From Deltaproteobacteria bacterium (GTDB taxonomy: Bacteria; Desulfobacterota; Desulfuromonadia; Geobacterales; Pseudopelobacteraceae), in contig JACPFJ010000045.1 of assembly GCA_016182975.1 (NCBI GenBank), positions 1 to 60,318 on the forward strand: a stretch of DNA of 60,318 bases, given 5' to 3'. Below are positions 42,881-53,221 of the stretch, piece after piece. How positions within the stretch are numbered: the first letter of the stretch is position 1; each line of letters begins with the position of its first letter. A program made the position numbers and the translations under genes. Under the pieces are notes generated by a model. The model was not told where the DNA came from. It saw nothing but the letters and a program-made list of their open reading frames with translations, and did no database searches.

Positions 42881-45800
42881 TTACGCTTCCAGTTGTTTGT
42901 AACGCCTCTCCTTCCAGCTCTCCACCAGGTAATACAGTATCGGTATCGTCACCCGCGACAGCGTCGTCGAGGCGATCTCCCCGAACATCATGGCCAGGGC
43001 CAGCCCCTGGCAGATCGGGTCGAAGACGATCACGAAACTCCCCACCACCACGGCTGCGCCGGTCAGCAGCATGGGGCGGAAACGGACCGCGCCCGCCTCG
43101 ATGATGGCCTCGTCCAGGGACATCCCTTCGCGGCGCTTCATCTCGGCGAAGTCGATCAGGATGATCGAGTTGCGCACGATTATCCCGGCCAGGGCGATGA
43201 AGCCGATCATGGAGGTGGCGGTAAAAAAGGCCCCGAAAGCGGCGTGGCCCGGCAGGATTCCGATCAGTGTCAACGGAATGGGGGCCATGATCACCAGGGG
43301 GGTGGTGAAGTCGCGGAACCAGGCCACCACCAGGATGTAGATCAACACCATCACCGCTCCGAAGGCGATCCCCAGGTCGCGGAAGACCTCGTAGGTGATG
43401 TGCCACTCGCCGTCCCACTTCATGCCCACATGCTCCTCGCTCCAGGGCTGGCGCGAGGCCAGAACCTCGATCCTGTGCCCGTCGGGTGTCGGCAGGGCGC
43501 CGATCTCCTTCTGCACCTTGAGGATGGCGTAGACCGGGGCCTCGATACTGCCGGCCACGTCGCCGATCACGTACACCACGTTCTTCAGATTCTTGCGGTA
43601 GAGGGTCTTCTCCTCGCTGCCGGTGGTGGTCCGCACCAGTTGGGAGAGCGGTACATTACCTCTGGGCCCGGAGACATAGACGGATGAAAGGGCCGCCGGG
43701 GAGCTCCGCTGACTGACCGGCAGGCGCAGGTTGATCGTGACCGCTTCCTTCTCCCGCGGCAGGTGCAGCAGCCCCATATCCTGCCCCCCCAGGGCGATGG
43801 CCAGGGTACGGGCCACATCCTCCACGACAATGCCGGAAAGGGCCGCCTTCTCGCTGTCTACGGCGAAGCTCACCTTTTGTTGATCCGCCTCGCGATACCA
43901 GTCCACATCCACCACTCCGGCGGTCCGGGCCAGGATCGCCTTGATCCTGCTGGCAATGCCGGCGCGAGAGGCATCATCCGGGCCGTAGACCTCGGCCACC
44001 AGGGTGGAGAGCACCGGCGGTCCGGGGGGGATCTCGGCCACCTTGACCCGGGCCCCGTAGCGGTCGGCGATAGACTTCAAGAGCGGTCGGATGCGCTTGG
44101 CAATGGCGTGGGACTGGTCCTTGCGCTCTTCCTTGTGGAGCAGGTTGACCTGTATGTCCGCCAGGTTGCTCCCCTTGCGCAGGTAGTAGTGGCGCACCAG
44201 GCCGTTGAAGTTGAAGGGTGCGCTGGTGCCGATGTACATCTGGAAATCGGTCACCTCCGGCACGCCCCTCAGGGCATCGCCCATCTCGCGGGTGATGCGG
44301 GCGGTCTGCTCCAGTGGGGTGCCCTCGGCGGCGTCGATGATCACCTGCAGCTCGTTCTTGTTGTCGAACGGCAGCATCTTGACCGTCACCGCCTTGAACC
44401 AGATCAGCGAGCAGGAAACGAGCAGCAGGACTACGACGCCGGCCAGGAAGCCGTAGCGCAGTTTGACGTTATGGAGCAGCGTGCCCATGCCACGGCGGTA
44501 GAAGGCGGTCAGTCGGGATTCTTCGGCCTGCGCTGCCGAGCCGTGGTGGGACTCTCCCTTCATGAAGCGATAGGCGAAGTAGGGGGTGACAATGAAGGCG
44601 ATCAGCATGGAGAAGAGCATGGCCATGCTGGCCCCCACCGGGATCGGGCGCATGTAGGGGCCCATCAGGCCGCCTACGAAGCCCATCGGCAGGATCGAGG
44701 CGATCACGGCGAAGGTGGCCAGCACCGTGGGGTTGCCGATCTCGTCAACCGCGCGGATGGCGGCCTCCAGCGGCTCCATGATGGTGGTGGTGAAGTAGCG
44801 GTGGATGTTCTCGACCACGACGATGGCGTCGTCCACCAGGATGCCGATGGAGAAGATCAGGGCAAAGAGGGTGATGCGGTTCAAGGTATAGCCGATCAGA
44901 TGGAAGATCAGCATGGTCAGGGCCAGGGTGACCGGGATGGCGATGGCTGCCACCGCCCCGGCGCGCCACCCCATGAAGAGCGCGATCAGTATTGTGACCG
45001 AGATGGCAGCCAGGAACATGTGGAAGAGCAACTCGTTGTTCTTCTCCCTGGCGGTTTCGCCATAGTTGCGGGTGACCGTTACCTGCACGTCGGAGGGGAT
45101 CACCTTGCCCTTGAGCGACTCGACCTTTTGCAACAGGTCCTCGGCCACCCAGGTGGCGTTGGCCCCCTTTCTCTTGGCGATGGAGATGGTGACGGCGGGG
45201 TAATCGCCCGGTTTCAGGTCGGACAAGTCGGACCGGTCAGACCTGTCCGACTTGTCAGACTTCCTGGAAACACCCATGAAGACGTAATCCTGCGGCTCCT
45301 GCACGCCGTCGGCGACAGTGGCCACGTCGGCCATGTAGACCGGCCTGTTGTTTGCGATCCCCACCACCAGGCGACTGACCGCCTCCGCGCTCGAAAGAAA
45401 GGCGCCGGTCTCCACCAGGAACTCCCTGTTGGCGCTGGAGAAGGCGCCCGAGGGGAGGTTGGCGTTCCCCTTCTGCACGGCTGCGGCCACCTGGAGAGGG
45501 GAGAGGCCGTAGCCGGCCAGCCGCGGCGTATCCAGGGTTACCCGCACCTGGCGGGCCGCCCCTCCCTTGATCTCGGTTTCGGCGGCGTTCTCGCTCTTCC
45601 TGAGTTCGTCGCACACCTCGCGGGCCAGGGTGCGCAAGGTGCCGTGGTCGTAGCGTTCGGACCACAGGGTCAGGGTAAGGATGGGGACGTCATCGATGGA
45701 CCTGGGCACGACCAGCGGTTCGCCGGCGCCGGGAGGGAGCACGCCGCGGTTGCTCATCACCTTGTTGTAGAGCTTGACCAGCGACTCCTCCATACCCTGC

Positions 45801-46111
45801 CCCACCAGGAAGCGCACCGTGATGATCCCCAGGCCGGGGCGGCTCATGGAGTAGAGGTACTCGACCCCCTTGATCTCCCACAGCTTCCCCTCGAAGGGCT
45901 TGACCACACGCTCCTGCACCTCCTGTGGCGAGGAGCCGGGCAGGGGGAGGTAGATGTCCACCATCGGCACCACGATCTGCGGCTCCTCCTCGCGGGGGGT
46001 CATAATCACCGCGAACAGGCCCAGCAGCAGCGAGGCCCCTACGATCAGCGGGGTCAGCTTGGAATTGATGAAGGCGCGGGCGATTTTGCCGGCAAAGCCG
46101 AGGTTGTTCAT
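42881..46111 (-). CDS. RND efflux transporter, AcrB/HAE-1-like
   Basis: 1076 residues. N-terminal helix [33 protein letters not shown], porter domain with [32 protein letters not shown], membrane core with [18 protein letters not shown] (the Asp pair of the proton relay), and the repeated second half with a matching ISMAFLLISL-type core. At residues about 284-298 a [15 protein letters not shown] insert comes from a nucleotide tandem repeat. Partner genes are the MFP and TolC genes upstream. Substrate unknown; the motif set suits organic substrates more than metals. Confidence 0.88.
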   Translation of the reverse strand: MNNLGFAGKIARAFINSKLTPLIVGASLLLGLFAVIMTPREEEPQIVVPMVDIYLPLPGSSPQEVQERVVKPFEGKLWEIKGVEYLYSMSRPGLGIITVRFLVGQGMEESLVKLYNKVMSNRGVLPPGAGEPLVVPRSIDDVPILTLTLWSERYDHGTLRTLAREVCDELRKSENAAETEIKGGAARQVRVTLDTPRLAGYGLSPLQVAAAVQKGNANLPSGAFSSANREFLVETGAFLSSAEAVSRLVVGIANNRPVYMADVATVADGVQEPQDYVFMGVSRKSDKSDRSDRSDLSDLKPGDYPAVTISIAKRKGANATWVAEDLLQKVESLKGKVIPSDVQVTVTRNYGETAREKNNELLFHMFLAAISVTILIALFMGWRAGAVAAIAIPVTLALTMLIFHLIGYTLNRITLFALIFSIGILVDDAIVVVENIHRYFTTTIMEPLEAAIRAVDEIGNPTVLATFAVIASILPMGFVGGLMGPYMRPIPVGASMAMLFSMLIAFIVTPYFAYRFMKGESHHGSAAQAEESRLTAFYRRGMGTLLHNVKLRYGFLAGVVVLLLVSCSLIWFKAVTVKMLPFDNKNELQVIIDAAEGTPLEQTARITREMGDALRGVPEVTDFQMYIGTSAPFNFNGLVRHYYLRKGSNLADIQVNLLHKEERKDQSHAIAKRIRPLLKSIADRYGARVKVAEIPPGPPVLSTLVAEVYGPDDASRAGIASRIKAILARTAGVVDVDWYREADQQKVSFAVDSEKAALSGIVVEDVARTLAIALGGQDMGLLHLPREKEAVTINLRLPVSQRSSPAALSSVYVSGPRGNVPLSQLVRTTTGSEEKTLYRKNLKNVVYVIGDVAGSIEAPVYAILKVQKEIGALPTPDGHRIEVLASRQPWSEEHVGMKWDGEWHITYEVFRDLGIAFGAVMVLIYILVVAWFRDFTTPLVIMAPIPLTLIGILPGHAAFGAFFTATSMIGFIALAGIIVRNSIILIDFAEMKRREGMSLDEAIIEAGAVRFRPMLLTGAAVVVGSFVIVFDPICQGLALAMMFGEIASTTLSRVTIPILYYLVESWKERRYKQLEA
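45217..45262. repeat. In-frame tandem/inverted repeat inside the RND gene
   Basis: Units GTCGGACAA, GTCGGACCG, GTCAGACCT, GTCCGACTT, GTCAGAC of about 9 bases. The two halves GTCGGACAAGTCGGAC and GTCCGACTTGTCAGAC are reverse complements with one mismatch. The length is a multiple of three, so the frame is kept and the protein gains a charged Ser-Asp loop. Confidence 0.8.
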
Positions 46112-46135
46112 CCTAATACCTTTTATTCACTGGAT

Positions 46136-46192
46136 GGGACCTATAGGACGTAGGGGACATATGGGTCCTATACGTCGTATAAGTCCTATGGT
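46136..46192. repeat. GGACCTATAGGACGTA repeat between MFP and RND genes
   Basis: GGGACCTATAGGACGTAGGG-GACATATGGGTCCTATACGT-CGTATAAGTCCTATGG: short units of CCTATA/TAGGAC in both orientations, able to fold on itself. It occupies the 111-base gap between the MFP and RND genes. Confidence 0.6.
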
Positions 46193-46222
46193 TGGTTTTC
46201 ATGGTGAGGGATCATCGCTTCA

Positions 46223-47341
46223 CTATTCTATCTTGGCACCCTCGCTGACCTTCTCCACGCCACCGATCACCACACGCTCGCCATCTGACAGACCGGAAAG
46301 GATCTCCACCCGGTCGCCGACGGCCCTGCCCGGTTTGACCAGGCGCAAGCGGGCGCGGCCGTCGTTTCCCATCACCCAGACCGAGGTCAGCGCGCCGCGT
46401 TCCAAGAGCGCCTTCTTCGGCAGCAGGATGCCGTTCGCACCTGTACCCAGGTCGATGGTGCCGCGTCCGAACATGCCGGATTTGAGCCCCTTCTGCACCA
46501 GGGCGATCTTGGCGATGAAGGTACGGCTGGCCGGATCGGCCGAGGGGACGATCTCGGCGATCCGGCCGGTGAAATTAGCATTCAGCGCGTCCAGCTTCAC
46601 CTGCGCCACCGTGCCGGGCCTGACCCTGGCTGTCAGCGACTCGGGCACGGCCAGCTCCAACTGGTAATCCCCCTCTGCCTCGATGGTCATCAGCGGCTGG
46701 CCCGGGAATACGCTGGCGCCCAGATCGCCCTGCTTACTGGTGACGACCCCTGAGATAGGGGCAACGATGCGCGTATAGTCGGCCATGGCCGCGGCAGCCC
46801 GTGATCCCTCCTGGGCCTGTTTCAGCCTGGCCTCTGCCCTGGCAACGCCCTGGCCGGCCAGCTCCTGTTCGGTCTGCCTGGTGTCGAACTCCTGGCGGGT
46901 GACGGCCTGCTCCGTGAAGAGTTGGCGGTAACGCTCGAAGGTGGCGTCGGCCAGTTTTTTGCGGGTGAGGGCCTCATCCAGGGCGCGCCGCGCCTCGTCA
47001 ATGCCTGCCGTGGCCATTGCGGCCGCGGCCAGATTCTCCTGTGCATCCAGTTGCGCCAAGAGTTGCCCCTTGCGTACCCGTTCCCCTTCGCGAACCCGCA
47101 GCACGGAAATGGTGCCGGGGATGCGGACCGATACCGCGGCGCTGGTGCGGGCACGGACCGTACCGACCAGCTCCTGTGTCTCTGCAATTGCGGCGGATCT
47201 GACGGTTTCTACGGTTGTCCCTTTGACGACAGGTGCCGCTGCGCTCTCCTTTTTGTCCGCTTCGTGCTTCTTCGCGGAACAGCCGGCAACAGACAGCGCC
47301 GCCATCAGGCAGAGCGCCAGGCAATAGCTGGATGAACTCAT
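46223..47341 (-). CDS. RND efflux membrane fusion lipoprotein
   Basis: 372 residues. Lipobox SVAGC (Cys at about 21), lipoyl half-motifs GTVRARTSAAVSVRIPGTIS-VLRVREGERVRKGQLLAQLD, a coiled-coil hairpin at about 105-170, second lipoyl half (IVAPISGVVTSKQGDLGASV), beta-barrel and membrane-proximal parts to the end. It bridges the inner-membrane RND pump and TolC in the periplasm. Its ATG overlaps the tolC stop by four bases (ATGA), showing translational coupling. Confidence 0.88.
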   Translation of the reverse strand: MSSSSYCLALCLMAALSVAGCSAKKHEADKKESAAAPVVKGTTVETVRSAAIAETQELVGTVRARTSAAVSVRIPGTISVLRVREGERVRKGQLLAQLDAQENLAAAAMATAGIDEARRALDEALTRKKLADATFERYRQLFTEQAVTRQEFDTRQTEQELAGQGVARAEARLKQAQEGSRAAAAMADYTRIVAPISGVVTSKQGDLGASVFPGQPLMTIEAEGDYQLELAVPESLTARVRPGTVAQVKLDALNANFTGRIAEIVPSADPASRTFIAKIALVQKGLKSGMFGRGTIDLGTGANGILLPKKALLERGALTSVWVMGNDGRARLRLVKPGRAVGDRVEILSGLSDGERVVIGGVEKVSEGAKIE

Positions 47342-48684
47342 TTCATGATCTCCTTCAGGAATATCCCTGCCGTGTAATAGACCCGCGCGCCGGCCAGGGC
47401 ATAACCGGCCTCGGTGTCCACCAGCATTGCCCGGGCCTGGTCCAGCGCGGTCTGGGCATCCAGCAGTTCAACCATGGTTGCGAGCGAGTTCTCGAAGCGT
47501 CTGGTCAGCAGACGGACCGTCTCCTCTGCGTCCAGGACCGCATGGCGCGCCACTTCCAGCCGCTTCCCCGTTTCCTCGCGTCTCAGAAGGCCCTCCTGAA
47601 CCTGGAAACGGACCTCCCTGATCCTCCCCTCCAGCATCTCGGCAGCGGCGGAGCGCCCGGCCGTGGCGCGGGCGTGCTCGTTGCCGCGCTGGAAGCCGTC
47701 GAATAGCTGCCACTTGAGGCTCACCCCTGCCATCCAGGCATCGTTATCGGCACCGAAGGGGGTCTCCCTGGCATTCAGTTGATAGGATGCAATTGCGCCG
47801 ACCGTGGGGAGGTAGGCGCTGCGGGCCAGCCCTACCGCGGCATCGGCCCTTTCCAGGCCGGCACGGTACTGCATCAGGTCGCTCCGCTCCCCCAAGGCTG
47901 CCGTGATCAGATCCTCGGGCGTGCGGCTCACGGCTACGGGTGCCACGGGCTCGCTGATTTCCACCAACATCCCTTCCGGCAGTCCGGCGGTAAGCCCCAG
48001 CTGCAGCTTTGCCACGGTCAGGTTGTTGTGCGCCGTAATCAGCTGCTGCTCAACGGAAGACAGGTGCGTCTGCGCCCGAAGCTCATCGGAACGGAGTCCG
48101 ACCCCGGCATCGCTGCGGACCTTGGCAAGTCGCATGTTCTCGCGGGCGTCGCTCACTGCCCGGTTGGCTGCCTTGAGCCGGGCCAGGTTTCTCTGGATAT
48201 CCAGGTAGAGGAGGAAGGTCCGGAAGGCAACTTCCTGCCTGCCTGCCTCAAGGCCCAATGCCTCTTTTCGTGCCTCTTGCGTGGCCATTGCCCTGGCAGG
48301 CGATAGCGACGGGGTGTAGAGCGGCTGCCGGATGGTCAGTGCCGTCTTGAAATCATGCCAGGTTCCGGGGTGGTTGAGGTTGCTGATCAGGAAGTCGTTC
48401 TGGTTAAAACGGCTCTGGTCGAGCTTCATCATGAAGGTCTGGGTGGGCGCGTTGGAGGCGGTCAGGGTCTCTTCGAAGGAGAGGTTGGGGTAGTACGATC
48501 CGGCAATTTCAACCCCGCGCCGGGCAGCCTCGGCATTAAATCCGGCCGCCTTGATACCGTTGTTGTTCTCCAGGGCCATGGTGATGGCGCCTTTCAGGGT
48601 CAGCCATTGAACCGCGGGCGCAGCCGAGGCAAAATGAGCGGTTGTCATGACCAGCAGTATAATGGTTCCCAAGACACGTTTCAC
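47338..48684 (-). CDS. TolC-family outer-membrane efflux protein
   Basis: About 448 residues from GTG 48684 (GAGGAGTTGTTT upstream). Signal peptide ends FASA; two OEP repeats follow with LTLKGAITMALENNNGIKAA, ALTIRQPLYTPSLSPA, VRSDAGVGLRSDELRAQTHL and a second half with SLKWQLFDGFQRGNEHARA and LLTRRFENSLATMVELLDAQ. Trimeric channel of the efflux system. First gene of the operon tolC-MFP-RND, with a promoter overlapped by a perfect 14-bp palindrome. Confidence 0.88.
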   Translation of the reverse strand: MKRVLGTIILLVMTTAHFASAAPAVQWLTLKGAITMALENNNGIKAAGFNAEAARRGVEIAGSYYPNLSFEETLTASNAPTQTFMMKLDQSRFNQNDFLISNLNHPGTWHDFKTALTIRQPLYTPSLSPARAMATQEARKEALGLEAGRQEVAFRTFLLYLDIQRNLARLKAANRAVSDARENMRLAKVRSDAGVGLRSDELRAQTHLSSVEQQLITAHNNLTVAKLQLGLTAGLPEGMLVEISEPVAPVAVSRTPEDLITAALGERSDLMQYRAGLERADAAVGLARSAYLPTVGAIASYQLNARETPFGADNDAWMAGVSLKWQLFDGFQRGNEHARATAGRSAAAEMLEGRIREVRFQVQEGLLRREETGKRLEVARHAVLDAEETVRLLTRRFENSLATMVELLDAQTALDQARAMLVDTEAGYALAGARVYYTAGIFLKEIMK

Positions 48685-48717
48685 AAACAACTCCTCTTCC
48701 GTGATTACATATAGAAA

Positions 48718-48746
48718 ACAATATATATTGTCATCTTAAATGTCAA
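48718..48746 (-). promoter_or_regulatory. Promoter and palindromic operator of the efflux operon
   Basis: Minus strand TTGACA (48741-48746), 17-base spacer, TATTGT (48718-48723). ACAATATATATTGT (48718-48731), a perfect 14-bp palindrome, covers the -10 box. A second imperfect dyad, TTGnCATnTnAnATGnCAA, spans 48729-48747. A TetR/MarR/PadR-like repressor is expected; no such gene is adjacent. Confidence 0.6.
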
Positions 48747-48814
48747 GGGTAACGTGCAACTTAATTTTATACCGTATTTCAGCGAAGTAACCATGTATGC
48801 GCCCCCTCTCCCCT

Positions 48815-48865
48815 GAAAACGGAAAAGCCGGAAAGTGACTGGCACTTTCCGGCTTTTCCGTTTTC
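48815..48865 (-). terminator. Long perfect hairpin terminator 3' of pal
   Basis: Two 23-base arms, GAAAACGGAAAAGCCGGAAA-GTG and its exact complement, separated by ACTGG. It lies 18 bases past the pal stop, with A/T runs within the arms. It separates the tol-pal genes from the efflux operon. Confidence 0.8.
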
Positions 48866-48882
48866 GGTAATGTGTGTAAGGG

Positions 48883-49464
48883 TTATTTCACGAGAACAAA
48901 CTCTCCTCGCCTGTTCTTGGCCCAGGCGGCCTCGTCATGGCCCTCAACGGCCGGTTTCTCCTTGCCGTAGCTGATAGTGGAGAGCCGGTCGGCAGAAACG
49001 CCCAGTGTGATCAGGTACTGCAGTGCGGATTTGGCGCGGCGCTCACCCAGGGCCAGGTTGTATTCGGCCGAGCCGCGCTCGTCGCAGTGACCTTCTATCT
49101 TGATCTTGGTGCTGTTATTGGCCTTCAACAGGAGAGCGGCGTTCTTGGAGAGCACGTCGCGGGCATCCTGGCGCAGGTCGGACTTGTCGAAATCAAAATA
49201 GATGGCCTCGAAGGCCAGTTGCGCCTCCGATGCCTTGGCCCCTTGCCCATCTGCCGCTTTGACCGGTTCGACCGGTTTGGGGGCTTCCGGTTCCGCCTTG
49301 GCCGCTACCTCTACCGTGGGGGCTTCCTGTTTGGGCGCTTCCACCTGGGCCGGCGCAGGCTTGGCAATCGGTTCTTCCGTCTTGACCACTTCCTTGTTTG
49401 CGCAGCCGCCGGCTACCAGGGCCGCCATGCTGAGCGCCAGCAGTGCAATCATCCCGCGTTTCAT
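48883..49464 (-). CDS. pal: Peptidoglycan-associated lipoprotein Pal
   Basis: 193 residues. Lipobox VAGGC (Cys at about 21), an Ala/Pro/Lys/Glu linker at 25-80, then the OmpA-like domain: IYFDFDKSDLRQDARDVLSK, IKIEGHCDERGSAEYNLALG, ERRAKSAL and KNRRGEFVL. It binds peptidoglycan and TolB and keeps the outer membrane attached. AGGAGATTGCT upstream. Last gene of the tol-pal run, 145 bases after tolB. Confidence 0.93.
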   Translation of the reverse strand: MKRGMIALLALSMAALVAGGCANKEVVKTEEPIAKPAPAQVEAPKQEAPTVEVAAKAEPEAPKPVEPVKAADGQGAKASEAQLAFEAIYFDFDKSDLRQDARDVLSKNAALLLKANNSTKIKIEGHCDERGSAEYNLALGERRAKSALQYLITLGVSADRLSTISYGKEKPAVEGHDEAAWAKNRRGEFVLVK

Positions 49465-49609
49465 AGCAATCTCCTTTTTCTGTATTTTCTGAGGCCTACT
49501 GCCTAGTGGATATTAGAAGCGAGTAAATTATACATATCGGAGGATATAATGCAACGGATAATCGTGAAACCATTCATAAAGTTCCCGGAGTTGGAGGCAG
49601 GGGCATCCC

Positions 49610-50893
49610 TCAGCGCATCGACCAGGCCGGTTGGGTGCCGCTCCCCCTGATCTGTCCGACCCTGGTCTGACCGCTGCCGTCGGCCCGCATGACGTAGATC
49701 GCCTCGCCACCATCGCGCTTCGAGCTGAAGGCGATAAAACGGCCGTCGGGAGACCAGGCCGGGTTCTCGTTGCTCCCCACGCTGGTCAGTTGGGCATTGT
49801 CGCTGCCATCGGCGTTGATCGTATAGACATGGAAGCCCCCGTTCTGCATGCGGGCATATGCAATCCGATCTCCTTTCGGCGACCAGCGGGGACTGACGTT
49901 GTAGCCGCCGGCGGTGGTGAGGCGGCGTACATTGCCGCCATCGGCGTTCATCACGAATACCTGCGGCTTGCCGAGGCGGTCGGAGACGAAGGCGATGCGG
50001 CTGCCGTCGGGCGACCAGGCGGGCGAGACCTCGATGGTCGGAGTGACGGTCAGGCGCACCGGCTTTTCGCCCTCCTTTGAGATGGCATAGATCTCGGCAT
50101 CGCCGTCCTTGCTCATGGCCAGGGCGATCCGGGAGCCGTTGGGCGACCAGGCGCCGGTGATGTTGAGCCCCTTGCGATGAGAGATTGGTATCTCCGCGGT
50201 ATGGGAGAGGGCCCTCTTGAAGAGATCGGGATTGCCGCGCTTGTAGGAGGTGAAGATGATCTCCCGGCCGTCGGGCGAGAAGTCCGGGTTCAGGTTGATG
50301 GAGCCGTTGCTTGTCAGTTGGACGGGATTGTGGCCATCCCAGTCCATGACGAAGATCTCCTTGTTGCCGGTCCGGGTGGAGACAAAGGCGATGCGGGTGG
50401 TGAAGCACCCCTTCTCGCCGGTCAGCGCCAGCAGTATCTCGTCGGCGAAGGAATGGGCGTAGCGGCGCAGGTCCCTGGCCTTCCCCAGGTACCGTTTGGC
50501 AGTCATCAGCTTCCGGTTGAGCAGATCGTAGAGGCGGAATTCGACCGTCAGGTCATCACCCTTGATGCTGTACTCGCTGCGCACCAGCAGATCGTAGCCG
50601 CCGCTCAGCCTGAGGATGAAATCGGTCTCCGCGAGGGCGAGGGCGCTGGGAAGCGGCAACTGTTCCCTGGTTTCGGCGGCGACCATGCCGGACATGTTCA
50701 TGTCGAAGGCGATCACGTCGCCGATCTCCTTGGCCGCCGCGGTGTTTGGGGCAGCATCCATGCTGCGGGGCGCGTCCACCGCCAGTTTGAGCTGGCGGTT
50801 GCCGGGGGCGTCGACCAGGACCGGGCCTGTTTGGGCGGGGAGTGCAGCGGGAAGGAGCAGGAAGATCGTCAAAAGGAGAAGAAAAACTTTCAT
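49610..50893 (-). CDS. tolB: Tol-Pal system protein TolB
   Basis: About 427 residues from ATG 50893. Signal peptide ends LPAQ, N-terminal domain at about 30-160, then a six-bladed propeller with WSPDG repeats (PDFSPDGREIIFTS, AWSPNGSRIAL, AWSPDGSRIAFVSD, RWSPKGDRIAY, AWSPDGRFIAFSSK). Periplasmic link between TolA and Pal. The start is either ATG 50893 or GTG 50905; the ribosome site is weak for both. A MITE-like repeat separates it from tolA. Confidence 0.9.
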   Translation of the reverse strand: MKVFLLLLTIFLLLPAALPAQTGPVLVDAPGNRQLKLAVDAPRSMDAAPNTAAAKEIGDVIAFDMNMSGMVAAETREQLPLPSALALAETDFILRLSGGYDLLVRSEYSIKGDDLTVEFRLYDLLNRKLMTAKRYLGKARDLRRYAHSFADEILLALTGEKGCFTTRIAFVSTRTGNKEIFVMDWDGHNPVQLTSNGSINLNPDFSPDGREIIFTSYKRGNPDLFKRALSHTAEIPISHRKGLNITGAWSPNGSRIALAMSKDGDAEIYAISKEGEKPVRLTVTPTIEVSPAWSPDGSRIAFVSDRLGKPQVFVMNADGGNVRRLTTAGGYNVSPRWSPKGDRIAYARMQNGGFHVYTINADGSDNAQLTSVGSNENPAWSPDGRFIAFSSKRDGGEAIYVMRADGSGQTRVGQIRGSGTQPAWSMR

Positions 50894-50924
50894 GTTTGTA
50901 TTCACTCGTATTTATCCAATAAAG

Positions 50925-51063
50925 TCATTTGAAACGCAAAGGCGCCAAGATGCAAAGTAAAAACAGGCTGTTAGCAAAAAAAGCAGCCGCCTTTTTGGTG
51001 ACGACTTTTCCTTAGTAATGTTTGGTTTTCTTGGCATCTTTGCACCTTTGCGTTAAGGAACTG
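50925..51063. repeat. MITE-like dispersed repeat, copy 2
   Basis: Counterpart of 8758-8900: same ends (TTTGAAACGCAAAGGCGCCA and TTTGCACCTTTGCGTTAAGG) and same interior with a few changes. Inserted between tolA and tolB, so it may alter transcript continuity in the tol-pal operon. Confidence 0.8.
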
Positions 51064-51089
51064 CTGGTTTATGACGGCCTTTGATGAGC

Positions 51090-51844
51090 TTATGGCCTGT
51101 TCTGCGTGATCCCCTGTGGTCTGAAGACAAAGACCCCTTCGAACATCTTGCGGTTGGGGGGCGGGGTAAACTTCTCGCTGGCGAGATCGATGGCCCGCAG
51201 CACCGAGATCTCGAAGGCCCGGTCGCCGCTGCTGCGCTCGGCCTTCTTGCGGGAGATCCTGCCGTCGGTGGCGATGTAGAGGCGAACCACCATCTCGGGA
51301 CTCTTGCTGGAGTAGCTGATCGTCTCGCGAAAGGCGTCCTTCAGGCGTGACTGGATGTAGGCGGTGTAATCGCTGCCCGCCTCCTCGCCGCTGGCGGCCG
51401 GCATGCCGGAGCGACCGCTGCCCGGGGTCACCTTCTTCTGCAACGCCTGCAGCGCCGCCTCTGCCTGCTGGGCCTCGGACTTGCTCTCCAGCCTGGCCAT
51501 CCGCTCGGCAAAGGCCGACGAGTCGGGTTCCCCCTTGACTTGCGTTTTTCCCGTTTTGCCCTTGGCCTCGGCCTTGGGCTCCGACGGCAGACTCATGGGC
51601 GTTTCCACGGCCCTCGGTGGGGGCGCCTGCTCGGCGTCGTTCCCCTTCTGCGTGGGACTGCCTGCTCGGGGAGCGGCCACGGGCAGGTTGACCACGTCTA
51701 CGTAGTAGGTCTCCTGCAAGGCCATGTTTTCTGGCGTAAGCCGGCTCCACCAGAGCACCAACAAAAAAACCGCCAGGTGAATGACGGTGGATATGACAAA
51801 ACTGACACCCAAGCCGGTGTCTGCTGTAGTCTGTCGGGCGATCA

Positions 51845-51845
<1 letters not shown>
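51090..51845 (-). CDS. tolA: TolA/TonB-like energy-transducing protein
   Basis: 251 residues. One N-terminal membrane helix with the Ser-His type motif (SFVISTVIHLAVFLLVLWWS), a Pro/Lys/Ala-rich periplasmic linker at about 60-165, and a C-terminal TonB/TolA domain (VVRLYIATDGRISRKKAERS; FEISVLRAIDLASEKFTPPP). It passes proton-motive energy from TolQR to TolB-Pal. Its ATG shares one base with the tolR stop. Confidence 0.85.
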
Positions 51846-52258
<413 letters not shown>

Positions 52259-52261
52259 GGC

Positions 52262-52936
<675 letters not shown>

Positions 52937-52972
52937 TTAAATACACCTCCGCGGGTAGAGTTCAAGAATAAA

Positions 52973-53001
52973 AACGTAGTCCTAACAAGTGATTAAGTCA
53001 A
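52973..53001 (-). promoter_or_regulatory. Promoter of the tolQRA operon
   Basis: Minus strand TTGACT (52996-53001), 17-base spacer, TACGTT (52973-52978), 36 bases before the GTG start of tolQ. Confidence 0.5.
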
Positions 53002-53034
53002 GCTGAAAATCTTGACCAGCGGCTGGCCGCTTGG

Positions 53035-53220
53035 GTGTCTCCTGAATCCGTAACGTCTTCCGGGCTCCTCTCGCTTAGAATGCCTAAGTCCCGGCGTTTC
53101 AGGCATGAGTTCCGGCTCTGGCGCCGTTCACCTGACACATTCGGCATGTTTTCCGCGGGCGGCGATCGACTCCGGCATTTCGCTCGCTCCGCCCTCCAGA
53201 CGTCACGGAGTCAGGTGTCT
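53035..53220. repeat. 186-base element with terminal inverted repeats
   Basis: CCTGAATCCGTAACGTCT at the left matches the complement of the right end (CCTGACTCCGTGACGTCT on the minus strand) at 16 of 18 bases. The interior is GC-rich with several small dyads (CCGAATGTGTCAGGTGAACG on the minus strand). It fills the gap between the tolQ promoter and the nitrilase stop codon. I see no start codon with a ribosome site and no known RNA motif; a MITE or a structured RNA is possible. Confidence 0.55.
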
Positions 53221-53221
53221 A

